A stretch of DNA of 11,716 nt, taken from Acidobacteriota bacterium (GTDB lineage: Bacteria; Acidobacteriota; Terriglobia; Terriglobales; Acidobacteriaceae). The stretch's first letter is position 1. Each line of letters starts with the position of its first letter. A program made the translations under genes and the position numbers. Below the pieces are notes generated by a model. The model was not told the origin of the DNA and made no database searches. It saw nothing but the letters and a program-made list of their open reading frames with translations. Of the stretch, positions 1 through 6,880 are shown one piece after another. The stretch covers positions 1 through 11,716 of the forward strand of contig QIAS01000035.1 in the NCBI GenBank assembly GCA_003225615.1, read 5' to 3'.

Positions 1-558
1 GATTGCGTGATCACCGAAGCGGCTGGATGTATAAGAACGCAACAACCTCAATCGCGGAAAGTAAGACTCGCCGGTTGCAAGCCACCGCCTAAGAACTTAC
101 GGCTTTTCGGCTTTCTCTGTTACCCAGGCGTTACCAGCAACTCGAACCTGAAATGTTAACTTTTGCTAACCTTCTGAAAAGGTTTGGCGTCCCTACCACC
201 GACTTTTTTGAACACCTGACGGCAACCCGTCCGAAACTGTTTCGGTTCGCCCCACCTGGACTCGGACTGGGCTAAACGGCGCTAGCCGTCTTATCGACAC
301 GTTCAGCTCATCACTCCAGAGCCCTTGCACACAGTTCATAGAGCGGGTCGCCTCCGCTATTGGTATCGCATCCTTAGTTGCGGGCGTGAGGTGTTGCTGG
401 CAGGGGGCCCGCGGATATCCGTCCTCACCTCGCGACTTAATAGGCCAAATTATGGGCCATTCGTGCGAAACTGTACTATCGGCGTGATCCTTGTTCCGTA
501 AGGGAAATTCCTGTCCCGCTTGTCCCCCACCTTTTGTAGAGGAAAGCCGTTTGAATCT
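1..558. other. Region without an intact gene; short coding-like relics
   Basis: I see no convincing complete gene here. One plus frame is open from the left edge (3-92), ending in the peptide KTRRLQATA and a TAA. The same frame reopens at 93-275 without a start codon and reads through the segment LLKRFGVPTTDFFEHL before a TAA at 273-275. The second stretch shares an in-frame motif with 6793-6842, so it may be the remnant of a gene. Its pattern loosely resembles the C-terminal half of an XRE-type helix-turn-helix, but that is a guess. A weak inverted repeat (GTGAGG at 386-391 with CCTCAC at 423-428) surrounds a GC-rich stretch. There is no T-tract on the minus strand, so it is not a clear terminator for the minus-strand gene ending at 559. 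Confidence 0.45.
177..226 (+). repeat. Diverged 50-bp coding-like repeat, copy 1
   Basis: By hand alignment this segment matches 6793-6842 at 38 of 50 bases without gaps. Both copies stay open in the same frame and give related peptides: KRFGVPTTDFFEHLTAT here and KEVGVPTIKLFQHVTAT there, 10 of 17 identical with several conservative changes. This suggests shared descent from a coding sequence rather than chance. Neither copy has a convincing start codon and ribosome binding site, and both are followed by in-frame stops, so they are read as relics. Confidence 0.4.
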
Positions 559-3500
559 CTAATCCGCTGCCATTCCCTGCGCTTCCTGCTCGAACTGTGG
601 AACTTGAGTTTCGAAATGTTGGCGCCGCAGTTCAGACTCCAGCGCTGCGAGCTGGGCTTCAATCTCCTGCGTAGCTTTCCGCTTGCGGATGATCTCCTCG
701 CGATAGCGCCGTAAGAAATAGTCGATGGTTTCGACTCTGATCCTGATTGAGCCCGACGGCTTATTCTCATCAAGATCCTTGAAGCAGAAGTAGGGAGTCC
801 CGGACTGCTCGATGATGCCTTCGATCACCCCGTAAATCGGCGCGTCGTGGCCGCATTTAAAACTGGAAATTTCAAGTGCCACGAGATTGGGATGGCGCGC
901 GGTGAATTTCGCGGCCCAGACCTTGTGGTTAGTGCTGCACGAATAAGAGTTCTTCCAAGCATCGCTGATGTCGAGCGGACTGCTGACGACCCCTGCACGC
1001 ACTTCCTCACCGAAGAGCCGCTCCAGCAGGTCTTCGTCGAGCGGAAGGGTGTTCTGCGAGAAGATCGGGTATCCGAGCTTCTGGAACTCGTCCAGGATTT
1101 CATGGTTCAGGCCAGGATCGTGATGGTAAGGACGTCCCAGCATGACGATGCCGATGCGGTCCTCGCGCTCAAGTTGATCGAGGACCTGGCGTGCGCGTCT
1201 TCGAATGTTGGTCTCGTAGTCCTTAAGCGCCTTGAATCCGGATTCGACTGCGCGGTCGTTTTCTTCTTCTGAGAGTCCGAATACTGGCTGCCACGCCTGC
1301 AGCATTTGGTAAGCGAACAGTTTGCGGTCGGCGAAGTTGAGCACCGGGTCCAGATACTTCACGTTGTGCTCGGCGAACACGTCGTTCTCTTTGGTGAATG
1401 CTGCCTTCACCGTTTCCGGCGTTGCGGTTACGGTTGGGCAGGCATTTGTGCCCTGCAACTTCACCAACGCAGTATGAAGAACGTCGTACATCGGGAAAAA
1501 AATGACGTTGAGCGGCTTCTTGCGGTGTTTTTCCTGGATCAGGTTGTAGACGTGCGAGATTCCGATCTTCGCCGGGAAGCAGGGGTCAATTGCGCCGCGG
1601 CTCGCGCCGGCTCGATACAACTCGGAGCTTGTGTAATCCGAATAAACGATATTTTCCGGCTGCACGCCCAAGCTTTCGAAATATGCATTGAAGAGCGGGG
1701 CATATGTGTAGATGTTCAGCACGCGCGGGATCCCGATGCGCAGCTGACGCCGGTTCTGCAGCAATAGGATGCGCTCTTTAGCCGCCTTCGTCCAGGCTCG
1801 CGTGGGAATTGGGTCGGCAACGCTCTTCGCATTGGTCGGGCGGAAGACTTCTTTCGACGCGTAATCGACGAAGTTCGGGTGCTGATCGCGGATGTGATCT
1901 AGGCCCGCCTTGATGTCCTTCATCTCGTTCACATCTTCGACGGTTCCTTTTTCACAGGTGGCGATGATAAGCCGCTGTTCGCCTTGCATAAGTGGAACCT
2001 TGGTGACCTTTTTGACGGGAACGAAGTCTTTTGCAGGTTCTGTTCTGATGTCAATAAACGTGCGTAGGCAGTTGTTCTTGCAGAAATTGCAACGCGTGGC
2101 TTCGTTGCGTGTCGAGCGGTACTCAATTTTGCGGACGGCATCCAGGCCGACGAACGTCGTTCGCTGGCCGTTTCGCCACAGCCGCAGCGACTCCTGCGCC
2201 GCACCGATCGCGCCCGATTCTCCGCAGTGCTCATGTACGATGATTTCCGGCTGCTTGCCCGCGGCGCGGAAGCTGTTACGGATGAAATCCACTTCCGCTT
2301 TCACCACGGCAAGATTATTTTGTGTACCTCCCTGCAATACGAAGCGTGTGCCCAGGGCAGCGAGATTGGGAATGCTGGCGACGTAGAGAAAGACATTTTT
2401 CGGCAGCACAGCAGCGAGCCCCGCGAGGATTTCCTCCGCACGCCAGCCCTGGCGCTGAAAGTTCACTATGTCGGACTGCATGAATACGGCACAACCATAG
2501 CCAAAGACGGGCATAGCTTGTGCGGAGAAAGCCAGATCGGCGTACTGATTCACGCTCAACCCGAAGCCTTCCGCCGTGGATTGCAAGAAATATCCGTTGC
2601 CGGCTGAGCACTGGGTGTTCAGCTTGAAATCCTTAACGCGGCCGTTGTGCAGGATGATAATTTTAATGTCCTGACCTCCAACATCCACAATCACGTGCGG
2701 ATCTTCGTAGAACTTGAGCGCTGACTCGGTGTGTGCGACGGTTTCGACCAGTGCTACGTCGGCCTTAAGGACGTCCTTCAGGATATCCTTGGCATAGCCG
2801 GTAGTCGCGACCCCCAGCACCTCCAGTTTCGCATCCTGCGCCTCGACCTGGCCGCGCAGATTCTCGAACATTTCGATAGTGTCCTGAATGGGATTGCCGT
2901 TTGAGAGCTGATAGGACTTGCACAATATGTCGCCGTTCTCGTCGAGCAGGACGGCCTTGGTGGATGTGGATCCGCCGTCAACCCCGATGAACCCGCCAAC
3001 TGTGCTTCCTTTCTGAAACACCGCGGGCGTAAATTTCTTGCGACGATAGGCTTCCTTGAAAACGTGAAGGTCGGCAGGGCCATCAACCAATCCTTTGCCG
3101 CCGGACTTGGCTTTTTCCTCCTGACGTCCGTATTCAATGTAATGGAGCAGTTGGTCATAACCCCGGTAGCAGCCAATGCAGTCATCTTCGCTCCGGCCGA
3201 ACTCAATGGCACCCATAGCCGCGAAGTACTGGGCATTTTGGGGAACCTTGATCAGATCCTCTGGCTTTGCGCCGTCCGGAACCGCAACTTTCCGTTCCTG
3301 CCACATGCGCGGAATATTTGCCTGCCAAGCCTCACGCATGCCACGAATGAAACTGTTAGGACCGCCTAGCAGCAGGACATGTGGACGCAAGGTGTGACCA
3401 CGGGTCAGAACGCTGAGATTTTGCAACACGATGGCTTCAAACAATGACGCCATGAGTTCATCGGGCGGTGTGCCAACTTTTTGCAGGCTGTTAATGTCCG

Positions 3501-4137
3501 TTTCCGCGAACACACCGCATTTACCAGCAACTTTATGAAGTTTGACGCCGTGGTATTTCTGTTCGGCAAGGAGTTGCGTGGGGATCTTCAGCTTGGCATT
3601 GATCTTGTCAATGACCGCACCCGTGCCGCCGGCGCACTTGTCGTTCATGGATGGAATCTTCTTCTTGCGTCCCGTCTCATCGTCATCTTTGAAGACGATG
3701 ATCTTCGCGTCTTGGCCGCCGAGTTCGATGACTGAATACACCTCGGGATGCAACTTCTCCACCGCCAGCGAAACCGCCGTGACTTCCTGCACGAATTTTG
3801 CGCCGATTTGGTCTGCGATTCCCCCTCCTCCCGAGCCCGTCAGGAAGATACGTGTATTGTGGCGATTAATGCCTGCATCGCATTCCATCCTCTTCAGGAA
3901 TTCCAGCGTCTTTTCCGGTTGCTTGGTTTCATGGCGCTGATAGTCCTGCCAGAGCACCTGGTCTGTATCAGCATCGACCACTACCGCTTTCACTGTGGTC
4001 GAGCCCACGTCAAGTCCGACCAGGAACTTGGTGTCGTGATCGTGTGGCTTTTGCGCCGGTTTCGTTTGCTGAATGGGCGGAGCTTGGGGTTCGAGGGGAG
4101 CGATCTGGATCAGTTGAGCGCCCTTATGATCGTGCAT
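559..4137 (-). CDS. Tandem acyl-CoA dehydratase activase / DUF2229 protein (2-hydroxyacyl-CoA dehydratase superfamily), 1192 aa
   Basis: Probable cytoplasmic Fe-S ATPase that energises electrons for a reductase or dehydratase partner; the substrate is unknown. After a His/Pro-rich tail (1-36) come two BcrAD/BadFG-type ASKHA ATPase domains. Domain 1 is about 38-314, with GLDVGSTTVK at 41-50 and ELGGQDAK at 138-145. Domain 2 is about 383-650, with GVDGGSTSTK at 385-394 and DVGGQDIK at 485-492. Each keeps both cysteines that in HgdC-type activases bind the [4Fe-4S] cluster at the dimer interface: C168 and C207, C510 and C549. A C-x2-C (320/323) lies between the domains and a C-x2-C-x3-C (683/686/690) after the second. 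From about 799 a DUF2229/HgdB-like region follows (IGIPRVLN, DPCFPAK with C853, SYSCSTN with C1067, FKCGHDAP with C1095), and the tail 1145-1178 looks coiled-coil. The ATG at 4137 follows an AGAGGA site on the minus strand. The gene lies 127 bases after its partner and is probably cotranscribed with it. Family call firm, reaction unknown. Confidence 0.93.
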   Translation of the reverse strand: MHDHKGAQLIQIAPLEPQAPPIQQTKPAQKPHDHDTKFLVGLDVGSTTVKAVVVDADTDQVLWQDYQRHETKQPEKTLEFLKRMECDAGINRHNTRIFLTGSGGGGIADQIGAKFVQEVTAVSLAVEKLHPEVYSVIELGGQDAKIIVFKDDDETGRKKKIPSMNDKCAGGTGAVIDKINAKLKIPTQLLAEQKYHGVKLHKVAGKCGVFAETDINSLQKVGTPPDELMASLFEAIVLQNLSVLTRGHTLRPHVLLLGGPNSFIRGMREAWQANIPRMWQERKVAVPDGAKPEDLIKVPQNAQYFAAMGAIEFGRSEDDCIGCYRGYDQLLHYIEYGRQEEKAKSGGKGLVDGPADLHVFKEAYRRKKFTPAVFQKGSTVGGFIGVDGGSTSTKAVLLDENGDILCKSYQLSNGNPIQDTIEMFENLRGQVEAQDAKLEVLGVATTGYAKDILKDVLKADVALVETVAHTESALKFYEDPHVIVDVGGQDIKIIILHNGRVKDFKLNTQCSAGNGYFLQSTAEGFGLSVNQYADLAFSAQAMPVFGYGCAVFMQSDIVNFQRQGWRAEEILAGLAAVLPKNVFLYVASIPNLAALGTRFVLQGGTQNNLAVVKAEVDFIRNSFRAAGKQPEIIVHEHCGESGAIGAAQESLRLWRNGQRTTFVGLDAVRKIEYRSTRNEATRCNFCKNNCLRTFIDIRTEPAKDFVPVKKVTKVPLMQGEQRLIIATCEKGTVEDVNEMKDIKAGLDHIRDQHPNFVDYASKEVFRPTNAKSVADPIPTRAWTKAAKERILLLQNRRQLRIGIPRVLNIYTYAPLFNAYFESLGVQPENIVYSDYTSSELYRAGASRGAIDPCFPAKIGISHVYNLIQEKHRKKPLNVIFFPMYDVLHTALVKLQGTNACPTVTATPETVKAAFTKENDVFAEHNVKYLDPVLNFADRKLFAYQMLQAWQPVFGLSEEENDRAVESGFKALKDYETNIRRRARQVLDQLEREDRIGIVMLGRPYHHDPGLNHEILDEFQKLGYPIFSQNTLPLDEDLLERLFGEEVRAGVVSSPLDISDAWKNSYSCSTNHKVWAAKFTARHPNLVALEISSFKCGHDAPIYGVIEGIIEQSGTPYFCFKDLDENKPSGSIRIRVETIDYFLRRYREEIIRKRKATQEIEAQLAALESELRRQHFETQVPQFEQEAQGMAAD

Positions 4138-4199
4138 TATTTCCTCTTTCTTCTCTTAAGAACCCGTAGGGGTCTGAACAATCCATAAAATCCGGACAT

Positions 4200-4249
4200 G
4201 CAGAGATCCCTGGGCGGAACGCGTGGCCTTTGCGCTCGGCGATCTCTGC
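4200..4249 (-). promoter_or_regulatory. Intergenic inverted repeat between the two activase/reductase genes
   Basis: GCAGAGATC at 4200-4208 is a perfect 9-base inverted repeat of GATCTCTGC at 4241-4249, with a 32-base GC-rich loop. It occupies the only gap inside the minus-strand pair, just after the stop of the 596 aa gene and about 60 bases before the start of the 1192 aa gene. On the minus strand no T-run follows directly, so a simple terminator is unlikely. It could stabilise the upstream mRNA, mark a processing site or tune expression of the downstream gene. It could also be a dispersed repeat element. The pairing is seen; the role is inferred. Confidence 0.5.
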
Positions 4250-4264
4250 CATGCAAGGCTTCTC

Positions 4265-6055
4265 TCAATCCCCCGAAGTAGCGGGGATCCTGGAGCCGGG
4301 TATTCGGGCTCTCTTCCAGAGCCGCGTGTCCTTCTCAATTCGATCGCTCACGTGCAGGACGAATTGCGCAGCCGTTCCGGCAATTTCCTCACGGTGCGGC
4401 ACGTGATAGAAGGGACGCTTCAGCTCCGGATGATCCTCGATGTAGTCGCGGATCTCCTTCATGCTTCTGCCCGTGGACTTGAGACACTGCTCGAATTCCG
4501 CTTTGGCTTTCACCTTGGCTTCGCCCAGGGCCATTTGCACCCGACTGTGCGCGTTGACCTCTCCCTCACCGGATGTCTCGATGGGAAGGAAGATCATGTC
4601 TTTGAATTTGTTGATCACAGCCGATTGCACTCCATCCGACTGCGAAGATGGCATGCAGCCGAACGGTTTCAGGGCCAGTACCATGTGGCAAAGTTTGTGG
4701 ACGGTGTAATAGACGTTCTTGCCCACTTCAAGGTGCCCTTCGCCGCCGCGCGCAAACTGATTGTAAAAAGGATGCGCCATCTCGGCCAGTTCGGTTTGTG
4801 GCACAAGCTGATGAGTAATGCCGCCCAGGTGCTTGATCGTGCGATGGTAGAAGTAGTTCCACATGCGCTCGCCTGCACCAATTCCCCACAGCTTCTTGTG
4901 TAAGCCGATGTAATTCGCAAACTGCTTTTTCAATTCGTACCATTCCGGATTTCGGTAGGGGCGATTGACCGGCCACTTCGCTCTCGCGTGGGCCTTGGCC
5001 TGATACATCAAGTAGGCGACCCATGTCGCGATCGGCTCAACCATTACCTGTGCGCCCTCGCCTTCCAGAAAGTCGAACATATGGAAATTGCCGTCGCCTT
5101 CGGTGATCTGCGCCCAAAACTCTCCGGTAATTTTCACCAGCGGCTTTACCCGGGTACGATCCACCTCGATCAAATTCATCTTTTCTCGTGCCGAGTGGAG
5201 CGCATTCAGGTAATCCTTGCCCCACATGTGCTCGTGCCATTTGCCGAACACATTAAACGTGTTGCGTAGAATCTTGCTGCTCTCGAACTTAGGTTTTGCC
5301 CATTCCGGCGCACGCTCCTCGATCTCAAATGACCGGCGATTCCTCAAGTCCTCGCATAGTCCATCCACCATCTCGCGGAACACACGGTCGGTATCGCCTT
5401 TATTCACCTCAAAAGGGCGGATTTGATAGATGAGGTCGTTGATCACATCGCCCAGATGCATGGCATTCAGCATTCCGAAGCCGAAATCCACGGTGAACTT
5501 CAGCCCCGGCTCTCCGGACGCGGCTTTAATCCCGTCGCTGTCCTTAAACAACAGGACGCGGAAGCCATCGAAGCCCGCGTTCTTCAGCGCAAAGCGGTAC
5601 TCGGCCTCGTACATGCCGAAGCGGCAAGGGCCGCAGGAGCCAGCGGTGAAAAAAACAAAGTTGTCCAAAATCTGGCGGCGCGAGAGACCTTCTTTCTCCA
5701 GAAACTGGAGATACTGCACCAGATTGCCGACGGTAAAATACGTCGGGTTGCACTGGCCGTTGTTGCCAAATTCTTTCCCGGTCTGGAAAGCGGCAACATC
5801 CGGCACAGGCAGCTTCTCGCAGCGGTAACCGCAACCCTGGAACACGGCCCGAATCAAGTCTTCATGCTTCCAGGTGAATCCGCCGAACAAAATCGTGACA
5901 CGACCACGCTCATCGGCTGTGAAAGCCCGCTCGACAGGACGATGGAAATGCGTGGGCTGGTCGAGTCCCGCAATCTTGCGCAGGCGCGCGCGCTCTGCTT
6001 CTAGCCGCTTCTTAATGTCAGAGTCATTCTCAATCTGGACGAAATTCGTCGCCAT
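4265..6055 (-). CDS. 2-hydroxyacyl-CoA dehydratase/reductase-like Fe-S protein, partner of the tandem activase, 596 aa
   Basis: Probable catalytic or Fe-S partner subunit of the activase encoded downstream, acting in the cytoplasm. It resembles the C-terminal module of the large clostridial activase-reductase proteins. The hallmark is AGSCGPCRFGMYEAEYR around 138-154, with C141 and C144. Other likely cluster ligands are C102 in NNGQCNPTYFTVG and C467 in KPFGCMPSSQSDG, with C75 and C79 (GCGYRC) near the N-terminus. No signal peptide or membrane segment is visible. The ATG at 6055 follows a strong GGAGGA site with 5-6 bases spacing, so the start is well supported. It is the first gene of the minus-strand pair, with a minus-strand intrinsic terminator about 100 bases upstream. 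In clostridia and relatives this module is, as I recall, fused to the activase domains; here it is a separate chain. The substrate cannot be deduced: no CoA-transferase or acyl-CoA dehydrogenase gene is in the window. Confidence 0.88.
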   Translation of the reverse strand: MATNFVQIENDSDIKKRLEAERARLRKIAGLDQPTHFHRPVERAFTADERGRVTILFGGFTWKHEDLIRAVFQGCGYRCEKLPVPDVAAFQTGKEFGNNGQCNPTYFTVGNLVQYLQFLEKEGLSRRQILDNFVFFTAGSCGPCRFGMYEAEYRFALKNAGFDGFRVLLFKDSDGIKAASGEPGLKFTVDFGFGMLNAMHLGDVINDLIYQIRPFEVNKGDTDRVFREMVDGLCEDLRNRRSFEIEERAPEWAKPKFESSKILRNTFNVFGKWHEHMWGKDYLNALHSAREKMNLIEVDRTRVKPLVKITGEFWAQITEGDGNFHMFDFLEGEGAQVMVEPIATWVAYLMYQAKAHARAKWPVNRPYRNPEWYELKKQFANYIGLHKKLWGIGAGERMWNYFYHRTIKHLGGITHQLVPQTELAEMAHPFYNQFARGGEGHLEVGKNVYYTVHKLCHMVLALKPFGCMPSSQSDGVQSAVINKFKDMIFLPIETSGEGEVNAHSRVQMALGEAKVKAKAEFEQCLKSTGRSMKEIRDYIEDHPELKRPFYHVPHREEIAGTAAQFVLHVSDRIEKDTRLWKRARIPGSRIPATSGD

Positions 6056-6156
6056 GTCTTCCTCCGGCAGTGTGCTGAACTTTGGTTGTAATTGAGGGCT
6101 GAGAGATTAGGGGCGATACAAAACCAGCGCTTTGCACAAAGTAGCGGAGAGAGGGC

Positions 6157-6178
6157 AAAAAAACGGGAGGAACTCCCG
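6157..6178 (-). terminator. Minus-strand intrinsic terminator in the leader of the reductase gene
   Basis: Read on the minus strand, CGGGAG-TTC-CTCCCG (6178-6164) forms a perfect 6-bp GC-rich stem with a 3-base loop, followed at once by seven Ts (the A-run 6157-6163 on the plus strand). This is a textbook Rho-independent terminator. It points toward the 596 aa gene, whose start is 6055, and there is no obvious minus-strand gene just upstream for it to end. It may insulate the operon from antisense transcription, or act as a leader attenuator if a promoter lies further up. Confidence 0.6.
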
Positions 6179-6290
6179 ATCACTTCAGAACTGCCAACAA
6201 ACGCCATCCGAAACTCCAGAATCTAGGCTAGGAGGTTCGAAGTTTTACACCGGCGGAACTATTACCAGGGGGTTCCGTAGGCGCCCGATT

Positions 6291-6319
6291 TTGCAACTAA
6301 CCCCTCTGATGCGGATTAT
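6291..6319 (+). promoter_or_regulatory. Possible sigma70-type promoter for the small plus-strand ORF
   Basis: TTGCAA (6291-6296) and GATTAT (6314-6319) are separated by 17 bases and each match four of six consensus positions. They lie about 55 bases before the first possible start of the small ORF. The region 6108-6372 otherwise holds only the minus-strand terminator and a 6-bp inverted repeat (CGGAAC 6254-6259, GTTCCG 6272-6277). Such matches arise by chance often, so this is tentative. Confidence 0.2.
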
Positions 6320-6372
6320 CTGGACTGAGTAGCCTCGGTTTCCACATCAAGGGCACTTTTATAGCGGAAATC

Positions 6373-6744
6373 GTGTTCCGATTTCAAGAACTCACAATCT
6401 GTTTACGATTTCCACAGCCGTCGATGCAAACTCCACCGATGTCACACCCGTCTGGTAGTCCATTGCCCAGCCCGGTGGTGAAGCTGCACCACATGTACGA
6501 GCAGCTCTACTTGGAACGGTGCGTCCTGGAAAGTCTGCTGAAAGAATCGAAAGTTCCTGAATGGGAAGCGAAATACACTCGTGCCGTTAACAACCCGCGC
6601 CTACGTGCTCAGAATCACACCGCTTTTGCCGGTTTCGCGCTGCGATTGCAGCACACTGCGAATTACGAAGAGACTCTGCTGGAACTCTTGGCAGCGTTGT
6701 CGACCGGGAGAAAGACAAACCAGAATTCATCAATTCGTCTCTAA
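6373..6744 (+). CDS. Small hypothetical protein, up to 123 aa
   Basis: I do not recognise this protein. The open frame has a plausible coding composition from about residue 35 on. It is rich in helix formers (MYEQLYLERCVLESLLKES, YEETLLELLAAL), soluble and without signal peptide or membrane segment, with an Arg/Asn-rich middle. The start is uncertain: GTG at 6373, ATG at 6424, ATG at 6439 or ATG at 6494 are all in frame, and none has a clear ribosome binding site. The stop TAA (6742-6744) is directly followed by an ATG in the same frame (6745-6870, 41 aa) holding the repeat copy 2. This hints that the ORF may be part of a longer, decayed gene. It stands alone, divergent from the minus-strand operon. 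Confidence 0.4.
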   Translation: MFRFQELTICLRFPQPSMQTPPMSHPSGSPLPSPVVKLHHMYEQLYLERCVLESLLKESKVPEWEAKYTRAVNNPRLRAQNHTAFAGFALRLQHTANYEETLLELLAALSTGRKTNQNSSIRL

Positions 6745-6792
6745 ATGCGCTGTCCAGCGGTTGCTGGTCAAAAGGAGGGCTGGCGCACTGCG

Positions 6793-6842
6793 AAAGAGGT
6801 TGGCGTCCCCACCATTAAGCTTTTTCAACACGTAACGGCAAC
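6793..6842 (+). repeat. Diverged 50-bp coding-like repeat, copy 2
   Basis: Partner of the segment at 177-226, with 38 of 50 bases identical by hand alignment. It lies in a 41-codon open frame (6745-6870) that begins right after the stop of the small ORF and in its frame, and reads TAKEVGVPTIKLFQHVTAT. After the TAG at 6868-6870 the frame stays open for 18 codons (AADYEDVFATVWWNAGLS) to a second stop. This looks like a broken reading frame rather than a working gene. Confidence 0.4.
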
Positions 6843-6880
6843 GATAACGGAAGCAACCCGGAAAACCTAGGCCGCCGACT

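Noticed and set aside
3..92. Tail of a gene entering from the left edge (29 codons to TAA)
   Set aside because: Too short to judge; no recognisable motif, and other frames are also open here.
450..773. 107-codon minus-strand open frame at the 3' end of the activase gene
   Set aside because: It overlaps the 1192 aa gene in another frame, with Arg/Ser-rich composition typical of a shadow frame.
6130..6141. CTTTG-CA-CAAAG palindrome upstream of the reductase gene as an operator
   Set aside because: The arms are only five bases, it matches no regulator consensus I can name, and it is expected by chance at this frequency.
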